From positions 1-32,474 of the forward strand of contig JARLJW010000082.1 of the NCBI GenBank assembly GCA_031290985.1: a stretch of 32,474 nucleotides of DNA, read 5' to 3'. The notes under the pieces were generated by a model. That model saw nothing but the letters and a program-made list of their open reading frames with translations, did no database searches and was not told where the DNA came from. The position numbers and the translations under genes were made by a program. Positions 15,357 to 23,335 of this stretch are shown piece after piece (position 1 is the first letter of the stretch; each line of letters starts with the position of its first letter). This DNA comes from Verrucomicrobiia bacterium. GTDB taxonomy: Bacteria > Verrucomicrobiota > Verrucomicrobiia > Limisphaerales > UBA11358.

Positions 15357-17927
15357 TTAAGGCGCCAACTGCACCCGATAAAAACAGGCATTCCCGGTGG
15401 TGGTAATGGACCACGAGACCACTGGATTCGTGGCGGTAATCGTCGCCACGGTCTGGAAGCCGCTCGCCAGGTTGGTCGTGGACTGCAAATAATATTGGGA
15501 ACCCGGGACCGTCGGCCAGGCCAGGACCGGCGGCGTGCCGCTCAACGTCAACGTTATGTTGGGTATGATCTGATACCAAGCCGTCCCGGTTTGATAGCGA
15601 TGCCCCGCCTGGTCGGTCACGAGGGCGTAGAACGGGTGCAAGCCAAGACCCAGATAGGCGGCAGACACGGCAAACACCCCCACGGCCTGATTTGTGGCCA
15701 CGCCTACGGAGCCGCCCGTGGTGAACAGTTCAATGCGGGCAATGTTCGTCGTGTTGGCGGCGATCGTAAACTGAAGTTGCTGGCCCAACATGGCATTGGA
15801 ACCCGTGGGCAATGCGGCCAGCGTCGCGCTCAGGCTCGTGTTTTGAATCCGCACCTCCCGCTCAATGCGGGTTTGGGTGCCTACGCTGGTGCCCTCGTAA
15901 GCCACCGCCGTGAACTGATGATACCCATCGGGCAGTTGCGCGGTATCGCATGCGAAATTGACCGCCAAAACATTGGTGCCTGAAGCTGCGTAAAGATGAT
16001 TGCGGGGCCGGAGATCCGCGACATTGTCTTCCAAGGGATTGGTGCCGGCGGGGGTTGCCGGGAGATTGGTGGAGGTGTTCAACGTGGTCAGGATTTGTGC
16101 GGCCGGCCAGCCTGGCGTACGGGCATACACGGTGAACTGCGTCGCCGCTTGGCCGTATGGATCATAGTCAAAAAAGTCCGCGGCGGATACGCCGTCCGCG
16201 GCTTGCAGGGCAGGGCTGGCATTGATCAGGTTCACCAGATTCTGGGCCATGGTCCCCACCGTGGAGCCGGAAACCGTGTTGGTCACGCCCAGCGAGATCA
16301 TCATGCCGTTCGTTTTGACGAAGGTAACCTGCAGCCAATCACCGGTTATCGGCGCGTTATAGACGGTCATAACCTCATACCCCTTGGCGACCGTATCCAG
16401 AAACGCCGGCCGGGCGGCGGTCAACCGGGTCGTCAACCCGGTCGCCAAACCGATGGTGGCGCCTGCGCTCACCGTTACATTGCTGCCGGGAACAAACACG
16501 TCCAGCGACTGTAGCTCAACCCGGTCCCCGGCGGGCAACGCCTTCACATGCGTGAGGCCCGTCTGCGCGTTCAGCGCCTCCGCCAGGCCCGCCGCATTGG
16601 TCGCCAGCGTGGCGTTTGCCGGCACGCTGTAATTGATGGTCGTCCCCTTCAAGACCACGGACAGGACATTGCCGGCTACCGGCGGCAGGTTGGTCATGGT
16701 CTTGAAAAAAGTGCCGTCGACAAACAGGTCGGCCTGCGCCAGCGGCAGATTGGTCGCCGCCGCACTGAAGTTCAGGTTCAGCAAGGTTGTGCCGGTCAGC
16801 ACCGCTCCATTCGTCAGCGAGCTCCAGTCGGCGCTGCCCGGGCGGGCGAACGGTGCAACCAATGGCTCGCCAATGAACAGCCCCTCAAACGGGTTGAGCA
16901 CACTCTGGTAATAGGCTTCAGCCAGCGAGAAGCCGCGCGCCTGATAAAAATAATCCACCGCGTCGGGGAATTTCTGCGTGTAGTTACAGGGCTCCACCAC
17001 CGTGCCGTAACTGCCGGCGGCGCCCGCTTCAAGAAAAGCGAGCGACGGGGTTTGACCGCTGTTTTCGAGGATTTGACCGCCAAAGGAAGTGAGGCTGTCA
17101 CCCACGGCCCCAGGTACAAATGCGTCGGGATACAGCGGCAAGCCGCCCAATCCCGTCAGCAGCCCGAAGAGATTGGTGAACAGGGTCGAATTGGTGTCCA
17201 TGCGGCTGACGGCATAATTGCCAATCACCTGATTTTCAAAAACTGAATTGTCAAATTCCACAAACCGGACGTTCCGGGCCGGATCCGTGGTCTTGGCCAG
17301 ATAAACATTTTGGGTGGGCCAGGTGTTGTCCGCCAGGACACTGTGACGGAGTATGCGCTCGGCCCCGGCCAGATTGGTATCCGTCAGCATCATGGCCAGA
17401 AACGAGTTGGTCACGGCCGTATTGGGCGTGGCTTGACGAATGGAAAGCTCCGAATAGGCGTAACTGTTCGAGGAGGCATCCGGCAGCGAACATGAGTCAA
17501 TTCCAGCCACCGGGGCCGTATTGGTCTTGAACCCATAAAATAGCGCCGAGGTGGTGCTGTTCTGGTTGTCGCCGTCCATGACCCGATAGGGAATGTCCAT
17601 GGATAGCAGCACAAAATTCGCTTGATTGGTCAACCCGCGCGCCGCCACCATCGCCAGCAACGGATCCAGCAAGTTCGTTTGAAAATCAGCCGGGCTCCAG
17701 TTGATGGATCCGCCCGCCCACGTGGTCATGCGCAGCAGGTTCTGGGGGGGCACTCCGCGCAGTTCGCAATAATCGTTCCCTAACTGCACCGAGTTGGCAC
17801 TGTTCTGGTTAACGACCACAATCACGTTCAAGCCGCTGCCACCCGCCCAAATCCTGTTTCCGGACATCAGAACGCTCAAAATTAGCAATGTTAACCAGCG
17901 GGATGTCACGATCTGAAAATACACCAC
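15357..17927 (-). CDS. large secreted protein of TIGR03790 type
   Basis: This 856-residue protein starts at a GTG and has a signal peptide (RWLTLLILSVLMSGNRIWA). The N-terminal half carries the pattern I associate with TIGR03790: VIVVVNQNSANSVQLGNDYCELRGVPPQNLL near residue 35, then NFVLLSMDIPYRV, SALFYGFK, RILRHSVLAD and an EAGAAGSYGTVVEPCNYTQKFPD segment near residue 310. The rest is Thr/Asn/Ala-rich beta-sandwich sequence with Ig-like repeats. It closes with a YYLQSTTNLASGFQTVATI unit of the type often found at the end of verrucomicrobial secreted proteins. The family has no established function to my knowledge. No C-terminal sorting helix is visible. It converges on thiD. Confidence 0.7.
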   Translation of the reverse strand: MVYFQIVTSRWLTLLILSVLMSGNRIWAGGSGLNVIVVVNQNSANSVQLGNDYCELRGVPPQNLLRMTTWAGGSINWSPADFQTNLLDPLLAMVAARGLTNQANFVLLSMDIPYRVMDGDNQNSTTSALFYGFKTNTAPVAGIDSCSLPDASSNSYAYSELSIRQATPNTAVTNSFLAMMLTDTNLAGAERILRHSVLADNTWPTQNVYLAKTTDPARNVRFVEFDNSVFENQVIGNYAVSRMDTNSTLFTNLFGLLTGLGGLPLYPDAFVPGAVGDSLTSFGGQILENSGQTPSLAFLEAGAAGSYGTVVEPCNYTQKFPDAVDYFYQARGFSLAEAYYQSVLNPFEGLFIGEPLVAPFARPGSADWSSLTNGAVLTGTTLLNLNFSAAATNLPLAQADLFVDGTFFKTMTNLPPVAGNVLSVVLKGTTINYSVPANATLATNAAGLAEALNAQTGLTHVKALPAGDRVELQSLDVFVPGSNVTVSAGATIGLATGLTTRLTAARPAFLDTVAKGYEVMTVYNAPITGDWLQVTFVKTNGMMISLGVTNTVSGSTVGTMAQNLVNLINASPALQAADGVSAADFFDYDPYGQAATQFTVYARTPGWPAAQILTTLNTSTNLPATPAGTNPLEDNVADLRPRNHLYAASGTNVLAVNFACDTAQLPDGYHQFTAVAYEGTSVGTQTRIEREVRIQNTSLSATLAALPTGSNAMLGQQLQFTIAANTTNIARIELFTTGGSVGVATNQAVGVFAVSAAYLGLGLHPFYALVTDQAGHRYQTGTAWYQIIPNITLTLSGTPPVLAWPTVPGSQYYLQSTTNLASGFQTVATITATNPVVSWSITTTGNACFYRVQLAP

Positions 17928-18068
17928 TTAAAGTGGCGGGCAAATTGTTTATCCGCCAGTCACCGGCCGGCGGGAATGGTGTGGTTTCGCCACCGCCGGG
18001 CCGGAATAAAACCGTCGTTTTTTCCGCTATGACATTTCATTTTTCAGCGGTCGCGCTAAACTTCAATC

Positions 18069-18812
18069 GTGTCCGCATCGCTCGTCGTCAATGAAATCTA
18101 CCTGAGCCTGCAAGGGGAAAGCACCTTTGCCGGCCTGCCCTGCATTTTCATCCGCCTCACCGCCTGCGACCTCCGCTGCTCCTACTGCGACACTGCCTAC
18201 GCCTTCACCGAAGGCAAAAAGCAAACCCTGGAGCAAATCCTGACCGAAGTGAAGCGGCAGGCGGAGCCGTTCGCCAACTCAAAATTAAAAGCTAAACATT
18301 CAAAACTTCCCCTGGTCGAATTGACCGGGGGCGAACCCTTGCTGCAAAAAAACACCCTGCCGCTGATGCAGCAACTGTGCGACGCCGGTTTTACCGTGCT
18401 CCTCGAGACCAGCGGCGCCCATGACATTTCCCCGGTCGACCCGCGCGTCCACCGCATCATGGACCTGAAATGCCCGTCCAGCGGCGAGGTCGCGCGCAAC
18501 CGCCTGGAGAACATCCCGCACCTGAAAGCCACGGATGAGGTCAAATTTGTCATCGGCGCGGCGGAGGATTATGACTGGGCAAAGGAACAGATTGCCGGGC
18601 TCAAACTGGACGCCATCTGCCCGCTGCTGTTTTCGTGGGTGCACCCGCTCGCGCCGGAACAGCAAAGCAAGGTTTTGAAAAAGGTCCCCGCCGGACTCAC
18701 CCCGATTTCGCGCCGGGAACTGGCCGAAAAAATCATCGCCGATGCGCTGCCCGTGCGCTTCCAGATCCAGCAGCACAAGATCATCTGGCCGCCCGAACAG
18801 CGCGGCGTTTAA
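18069..18812 (+). CDS. queE: 7-carboxy-7-deazaguanine synthase
   Basis: QueE is a radical SAM enzyme converting CPH4 to CDG on the path to queuosine and other 7-deazaguanines. This 247-residue protein opens with VNEIYLSLQGEST, the usual QueE N-terminus. It has the iron-sulfur cluster motif CDLRCSYC (C33, C37, C40), and LVELTGGEPLLQ, LLETSGAHD, MDLKCPSSGE and VKFVIG. The C-x3-C-x2-C spacing is standard. The start is GTG at 18069. No queC or queD lies in the window, so the pathway is presumably completed elsewhere. Confidence 0.93.
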   Translation: MSASLVVNEIYLSLQGESTFAGLPCIFIRLTACDLRCSYCDTAYAFTEGKKQTLEQILTEVKRQAEPFANSKLKAKHSKLPLVELTGGEPLLQKNTLPLMQQLCDAGFTVLLETSGAHDISPVDPRVHRIMDLKCPSSGEVARNRLENIPHLKATDEVKFVIGAAEDYDWAKEQIAGLKLDAICPLLFSWVHPLAPEQQSKVLKKVPAGLTPISRRELAEKIIADALPVRFQIQQHKIIWPPEQRGV

Positions 18813-18819
18813 AATTAAA

Positions 18820-19067
18820 ACCACGGATGAACACCGATGCACACGGATAAATTTGGGAACGATTTGGGGAGCGCGCCCGCCCCGGGCGCAGTTTTCCGCG
18901 CCCTCGCGGAAAACCCGCGCGCGCCGGAACCGATCAAGCGTCCGTTTCAAACCCGCACGCACCAAGTCCGGATGCGGGACGACCCGGGCGCATTTGTCAT
19001 TCGTCATTCGAATTTCTTTCGGTCATCGGATTTCGGTCATCGGATTTTATCCGTGTCCATCCGTGGT
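18820..19067. repeat. spacer with inverted 'CCACGGATG...CATCCGTGG' ends
   Basis: The left end (18820-18852) reads ACCACGGATGAACACCGATG and continues to ACACGGATAAA. The right end (19045-19067) is its approximate inverse, TTTATCCGTGTCCATCCGTG. A GC-rich, unrecognised core lies between. A third copy of the right end is at 20617-20653. The right end finishes 5 bp before the next gene's ATG at 19073. Confidence 0.75.
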
Positions 19068-19072
19068 AAAAA

Positions 19073-20365
19073 ATGAAAACCACTGAAGCCATCAAGCTGT
19101 TGCGCCAGTATGAATCCCGCAACGTCACGTTCCTGGAAGCCGACGGTTCGTGGCCCATCGTGTGGGAACGCGCGAAAGGGGTTCACGTCTGGGACGCCGA
19201 TGGCAAAAAATATCTCGACCTCACGGCGGCGTTTGGCGTCGCGGCGGCGGGCCATGCCAACCCGCACGTCGTCAAGGCCGGCCAGCAGCAGATGGGCAAG
19301 CTGCTGCACGCGATGGGCGATGTGCATCCGCATGCCCTGAAGGCGCAACTGGCGCGCGAATTGAGCCGCCTCACTTTTGAACGCTGGAGCGGTGGCGAAC
19401 GGACCGGCAAGACCATTTTTTGTAACTCCGGTTTTGAGGCCGTTGAAGCCGCGCTCAAGACCGCCATGATCACGGGCGGCAAATACGGCGTGATCGCGTT
19501 CAACGGCGCGTACCATGGCCTGGGTTACGGCGCGCTCAACGTCACGCACCGCGACCATTTCAAATCGCCGTTCCGGCTCCAGCTCCGCGAATTTGCCAAT
19601 TTCGTCCCGTTCCCCACCAAGCCTTCTGACCTCGCGGTCGTCGAAACCCTGATCGGCCGGCTGTTCCAACGCGGCCGGGTCGGCGCAATCCTTGTGGAAC
19701 CCATGCAGGCGCGTGGCGGCATCAACGTACCGCCGCCGGGATTTTTGCCGTTGCTGCGAAAGCTTTGCGACCGTCACGGCGCGCTGCTCATCCTTGATGA
19801 GATCTACACCGGCTTTGGCCGCACGGGCAAATGGTTTGCGTGCGAACATTCCAATGTTGTGCCCGACCTGATCTGCCTTGGCAAGGCGCTCACCGGCGGC
19901 TTCCCGCTTTCGGCCTGTGTCGGCCGCGCGGACCTGATGGATGCGGCCTGGCCGGCCTCGACCGGCGAAGCGATCCATACCAGCACGTTTCTCGGCCACC
20001 CCGTCGGGTGCGCGATGGCGCTGGCACAGATTGCCGAAATTAAGAAATTAAAATTGCCCGCCCGCAGCGCGCAATTGGGTGAATATCTGTTGAAACTTCT
20101 GGCGGAAAAAATTCCCGGCCGCAGTTACCGGGTGACGGTCCGCGGCGCCGGTTTGATGGTCGGCGTGGAATTGCGCCGGACGGACGGCCAGCCCGCGACC
20201 GCTGAAGCCCTGCGCGCCATCAAGGCCATGTTGCATCGCGGCTATATAATGCTGCCCGAAGGCGAGCACAGCCACGTCATCAGCTTCACCCCGCCGCTCA
20301 CCATCACCCAGGCGCAACTGGCGCAAACCGTCCAGGAACTAAAAAAGGTTCTGGCCGCAGAATGA
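19073..20365 (+). CDS. class III pyridoxal-phosphate aminotransferase
   Basis: This 430-residue fold-type I PLP enzyme belongs to the acetylornithine/GABA/aspartate aminotransferase family. It shows WDADGKKYLDLTAAFGV, a GFEAVEAALKTA helix after FCNS, AYHGLGYGALNVT, VEPMQARGGINVPPPGFL, LDEIYTGFGRTGKWFACEH (the PLP-contacting Asp at D242) and LGKALTGGFPLSA with the Schiff-base Lys at K271, and TFLGHPVGCAMA. The amino donor cannot be assigned by eye. It stands between queE and rsmA on the same strand, each gene separated by repeat-bearing spacers, so a shared transcript is possible but not evident. Confidence 0.88.
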   Translation: MKTTEAIKLLRQYESRNVTFLEADGSWPIVWERAKGVHVWDADGKKYLDLTAAFGVAAAGHANPHVVKAGQQQMGKLLHAMGDVHPHALKAQLARELSRLTFERWSGGERTGKTIFCNSGFEAVEAALKTAMITGGKYGVIAFNGAYHGLGYGALNVTHRDHFKSPFRLQLREFANFVPFPTKPSDLAVVETLIGRLFQRGRVGAILVEPMQARGGINVPPPGFLPLLRKLCDRHGALLILDEIYTGFGRTGKWFACEHSNVVPDLICLGKALTGGFPLSACVGRADLMDAAWPASTGEAIHTSTFLGHPVGCAMALAQIAEIKKLKLPARSAQLGEYLLKLLAEKIPGRSYRVTVRGAGLMVGVELRRTDGQPATAEALRAIKAMLHRGYIMLPEGEHSHVISFTPPLTITQAQLAQTVQELKKVLAAE

Positions 20366-20390
20366 CGAGGGCGATAAAAGGCCTGCGATG

Positions 20391-20427
20391 GTAGGGCGCG
20401 TCGCTCCGCGCGCGCCGTCGTGGCAAG
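20391..20427 (+). repeat. GTAGGGCGCG palindromic repeat
   Basis: GGCGCG (20395-20400) pairs with CGCGCC (20411-20416) around TCGCTCCGCG. The core is nearly identical to 14274-14307. It lies just after the aminotransferase stop. The remainder of 20366-20662 contains no gene, only GC-rich sequence and the CATCCGTGG-type repeat end. Confidence 0.7.
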
Positions 20428-20616
20428 CCTGAACGGGCTGATCGGAATTTTGCATGGATTTGGTTGGCCGGCGACAAATTCGGAGGTTTGGCGGCTTTGG
20501 TTTCAGTCGCGGCGCGCGGCAAGCTTGCAAGCGTTCGTGCCACGTCCGCCCGCACCACGGCGAAACGCGCGGCGCTCCGCACGCCCGGGGCGGCTTGTCC
20601 CCCAAATCGTTCCCGC

Positions 20617-20653
20617 ATTTATCCGTGTCCCTCCGCGTCCATCCGTGGTTTAA
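20617..20653 (+). repeat. third copy of the 'TTTATCCGTG...CCATCCGTGG' repeat end
   Basis: It reads ATTTATCCGTGTCCCTCCGC and continues to CATCCGTGGTTTAATTTT. It matches 19045-19067 plus the inverse of 18810-18830. It ends about 10 bp before the rsmA start codon at 20663. Confidence 0.75.
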
Positions 20654-20662
20654 TTTTCCCGA

Positions 20663-21655
20663 ATGAAACTAACCGAGATGCGCGAACTGCTGGCCAAGCG
20701 CGACATCCAGCTCACGAAATCGCTCGGCCAGAATTTTCTGCACGATGCGCACCAGTTGGAACGCATCGCCGCCGGCGCAGAATTGACCAAGGCGGACAAG
20801 GTCCTGGAGATCGGGCCCGGGCTGGGGCCGCTCACCGAATTGCTGCTCGCGCAAGCCGGCGAGGTGCTCGCGATCGAAACCGATCACCGGCTCGTAACCT
20901 TTCTGGCGGAACGATTCGGTTTGGAATCAAAACCCGGCGCCCCCGAACTCATCGCCGGCAAAGCTGAAAGCCAGACAGACGCTCTCGCCAACCCAACGCC
21001 CGAGAACTCGACCGAGCGCGGGAACATAGATCCCCCTCTCCTTGGGGAGAGGGCCGGGGAGAGGGAGGACAATCCGCCCAACCAACTCAACCACCCCGAC
21101 AATTTTTTTCTCGTCCACGACGACGCCGTCGCCTTCCTGAAGCGCGAGCCGCGCGACTGGAGCGAATGGAAGCTCGTCGCCAACCTGCCCTACTCCGTCG
21201 CCTCGCCCATCATTGTGGAACTCGCCGCCGGCGTCCGGGCGCCGAAGCTGATGTCCATCACGCTCCAGTTGGAAGTCGCGCAGCGGCTCATGGCACCGAC
21301 GGACGATGATCATTACGGCATCCTGACGCTGCTCGTGCAGTTGGATTTTGAGACGCGCTCCTGGTTCAAGATTCCGCCGGGCTGTTTTTTTCCGTCGCCG
21401 GAAGTGGACTCCGCCTGCGTCTGCCTGGTGCGCCGCGCCACCCCGCTGTTGCCGGAGGAACTGCGCGCCGCCTACCGCAAGATCGTCAAGAAAGCCTTCT
21501 CGCAACGGCGGAAGATGATGCTGAAGCTGTTGAAGCAGGACTGGCCCAAGGAAACCCTGGAAGCCGCCTTCGCCGAACTGAACATCTCACCGATGGAGCG
21601 CGCGGAAAAATTGAGCCTGGAACAGTTTGTGGCGCTGACGAAGCTGCTGGCTTGA
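20663..21655 (+). CDS. rsmA: 16S rRNA (adenine1518/1519-N6)-dimethyltransferase with in-frame insertion
   Basis: RsmA/KsgA dimethylates two adjacent adenosines at the 3' end of 16S rRNA during 30S maturation. Family motifs are clear: KSLGQNFLHD, the SAM motif VLEIGPGLGPLTE (48-59), VLAIETDHRL, the catalytic NLPYSVASPII (174-184), GCFFPSPEVDSACV and FSQRRKMM. At 330 residues it is longer than the usual 265-290. The excess is a hydrophilic segment at about 87-147 (PGAPELIAGKAESQTDALAN and onward) between the acidic SAM-binding loop and VHDDAVAF. That segment contains a translated palindromic repeat (21034-21053). All catalytic motifs are intact, so the enzyme is probably active. Its TGA overlaps the TTG start of the next gene. 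Confidence 0.95.
   Translation: MKLTEMRELLAKRDIQLTKSLGQNFLHDAHQLERIAAGAELTKADKVLEIGPGLGPLTELLLAQAGEVLAIETDHRLVTFLAERFGLESKPGAPELIAGKAESQTDALANPTPENSTERGNIDPPLLGERAGEREDNPPNQLNHPDNFFLVHDDAVAFLKREPRDWSEWKLVANLPYSVASPIIVELAAGVRAPKLMSITLQLEVAQRLMAPTDDDHYGILTLLVQLDFETRSWFKIPPGCFFPSPEVDSACVCLVRRATPLLPEELRAAYRKIVKKAFSQRRKMMLKLLKQDWPKETLEAAFAELNISPMERAEKLSLEQFVALTKLLA
21034..21053 (+). repeat. palindromic repeat inside rsmA
   Basis: CCCTCTCC and GGAGAGGG form a perfect 8-bp stem with loop TTGG, followed by CCGGGGAGAGGGA. It resembles the 'CTCTCC-GGAGAG' dispersed repeats found in many bacterial genomes. It is read as DPPLLGERAGERED within the extra segment of RsmA. Confidence 0.75.
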
Positions 21656-21996
21656 ATTCCCCACGCACCAAAATCTTCTTCATCTGCAGCCGGAACCGCC
21701 GGCGCAGTTTGACGGCGGAAACCCTCTTCAAGGGGGAACCGGCGTGGGATGTCCGCTCCGCCGGCACGGAAGACGCCGCGCGCATCAAGGTCACCGCCGG
21801 GCAGCTCGGCTGGGCGGATGTCATCGTGGTGATGGAAAAGCGGCACAAGGAGCGGTTGCAGCAGAAGTTTCCCGAGGAGTTCGCGGCGAAACCCTGCGTG
21901 TGCTTTTTTATCGCGGACGATTATGAGTTCATGGCCCCGGCCTTGATTGAACTGCTGCGCGAGAAAATGCGCGAACATTTCCCGCCAACGGAATGA
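21652..21996 (+). CDS. low-molecular-weight protein tyrosine phosphatase-like protein
   Basis: The 114-residue protein begins with the phosphate-binding loop IFFICSRNRRRSLTAETLF, matching the C-x5-R-S signature of LMW phosphatases. VRSAGT, LGWADVIVVMEKRHKERL and a late IADDYEFM segment could supply the general-acid Asp. It is shorter than classical LMW-PTPs (about 150 residues) and belongs to the short variant. The TTG start at 21652 overlaps the rsmA stop. It ends 2 bp before the convergent OmpA-domain gene. A role in dephosphorylating the BY-kinase encoded 12 kb away is speculation. Confidence 0.75.
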   Translation: MNSPRTKIFFICSRNRRRSLTAETLFKGEPAWDVRSAGTEDAARIKVTAGQLGWADVIVVMEKRHKERLQQKFPEEFAAKPCVCFFIADDYEFMAPALIELLREKMREHFPPTE

Positions 21997-21998
21997 GA

Positions 21999-22853
21999 TC
22001 AGTTCGGCGGCGATGCGGGCGCGGTCACTTCCGGCGGCAGGGCCGGCGGGGGCGGCAGCGGTGCTGGTTGCAGGCTTTGCGCCGCGGGCGCGGTGTCCGC
22101 GGCGGCCACTTCGTCCGGCAGGATGATGATGGCGATGCGGCGGTTTTTGGCGCGGCCCTCGGCGGTGGCGTTGTCGGCGACCGGCCGGTTTTCACCATAG
22201 CCAACGGCCCCGACCCGGCGCGGATCCACGCCGGCCTTCTCGGTCAGGAAATGGACGGCGGACAGCGCGCGCGCGACCGACAGCTCCCAGTTGCTCGCGA
22301 AGCGGCTGCGGGCCTCGGGCCGGATGGGAACGTTGTCGGTGTGGCCAACGACATGGATCTTGAGGTTGGGATGCGCAGCGAGCAACGCGGCGATCTTGCG
22401 CATGACCGATGCTCCGGCAGGTTGCAGCTCCGCTTCGCCGGAATTAAACATTACCCGGTCCAAAATATTGATGGTGAGCTTGCCTTGCAGCTTGGAGATG
22501 GTGACATCCTTCGATTCCAGGTCGGAGCGCATCTCCTGTTCCAGCCCCTTGGCCATCTGGGCGGCATCGGCCTTTTCCTGCTGCAGGTCGGCGATCTGTT
22601 TTTGGAGGGCGTCGAGCTGGTCCTTGTCCTTTTGATTCTCGGCCAGCGCGGCATTGAGCCGGGCATTCGCCTCGTCCACCTTGCCGGCCATGGCTTCAAG
22701 CTCGTGCTGGCGGGTAAGGGCGTTGTACCAGAGCACGAGAAACAAGACGGCGAGCGCGGTGCCGATGACCGCAACGACCCAGCCCAGCCGGGAAAAATCC
22801 GGCTGGCTGGCTTTGGTCACGTGGTCGGTCAGGGGCCTTTTGCTGTCGCTCAT
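21999..22853 (-). CDS. OmpA/MotB-domain inner-membrane protein
   Basis: This 284-residue protein has a cytoplasmic N-tail and a single membrane helix at about 23-43 (LGWVVAVIGTALAVLFLVLWY). A coiled coil follows at about 48-118 (rich in A/E/K/Q/L heptads), then an OmpA-like peptidoglycan-binding domain (ILDRVMFNSGEAELQPAG, IHVVGHTDNVPI, WELSVARALSAVHFL, VGYGENRPVADN, NRRIAIII). The tail is Ala/Pro-rich. This layout matches MotB-like or cell-envelope tethering proteins. No motA partner or plug motif is adjacent, so a structural link between membrane and cell wall is the safer reading. Confidence 0.85.
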   Translation of the reverse strand: MSDSKRPLTDHVTKASQPDFSRLGWVVAVIGTALAVLFLVLWYNALTRQHELEAMAGKVDEANARLNAALAENQKDKDQLDALQKQIADLQQEKADAAQMAKGLEQEMRSDLESKDVTISKLQGKLTINILDRVMFNSGEAELQPAGASVMRKIAALLAAHPNLKIHVVGHTDNVPIRPEARSRFASNWELSVARALSAVHFLTEKAGVDPRRVGAVGYGENRPVADNATAEGRAKNRRIAIIILPDEVAAADTAPAAQSLQPAPLPPPPALPPEVTAPASPPN

Positions 22854-23013
22854 GTTTCGTCGGCTGGAGTTTTAGCAAATGGATGCCGCTGTGTCCAAAT
22901 TTCTTCGGGGCCGGAGTGCGCCTGCCCGTGCGGCTCGCACTCTCCGGGCGCAGCAACTTTCGTCCACCCGGCCGCGTGAAATGTACGGCAGCCCTCCGCA
23001 CTTTGGACATTGC

Positions 23014-23032
23014 TGCGGCCGGGACGGCCGCA
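23014..23032 (+). repeat. GGGAC-loop palindrome, stem type D
   Basis: A 7-bp stem TGCGGCC/GGCCGCA closes a GGGAC loop. Loop and arm length equal those of the hsdR-associated copies, but the CCACTTT tail is replaced by CTCCG. Confidence 0.65.
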
Positions 23033-23156
23033 CTCCGTATTTTGAAAACACGCCCTCAAGTGATTTGATGTGGTTTGACCTGCCACAGGCTGCGGCTGAT
23101 CCCGCTGCGCGGGACACAGCCGCGCTCCGTTGCGAAGGACAGCACGGCGCATCTTG

Positions 23157-23268
23157 ACACTGTCCTAGTTCGGAGTTCCGCCTTTAGGCGGTTCCGGTGA
23201 AATGACGCGCCTGACCGCCTAAAGGCGGAACTCCAAACGGGCAGGCACCCCGCGTTTAAGGACAGTGT
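23157..23268. repeat. 112-bp nested inverted-repeat element
   Basis: Outer arms ACACTGTCCT (23157-23166) and AGGACAGTGT (23259-23268) enclose a perfect 21-bp inverted repeat (23172-23192 with 23214-23234). Each inner arm itself contains a CCGCC-TTTA-GGCGG hairpin. The flanking GGCGCATCTTGACACTG (23146-23162) recurs inverted at 27450-27466, as expected for a mobile, MITE-like or BIME-like unit. Confidence 0.8.
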
Positions 23269-23335
23269 TGAGCTGCGCCCGGACGGCACCGCCCCCATTT
23301 TCCAACATTGCCTTGCAGGCCGGAATGCTTCCACA

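Larger units (their letters stand above)
22854..23335. other. gene-free spacer rich in palindromes
   Basis: No gene is present. It contains a GGGAC-loop hairpin at 23014-23032, a hairpin around 23087-23122 whose tail GACACAGCCGCGCTCCG recurs near 25832, and a nested inverted-repeat element at 23157-23268. Confidence 0.6.
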
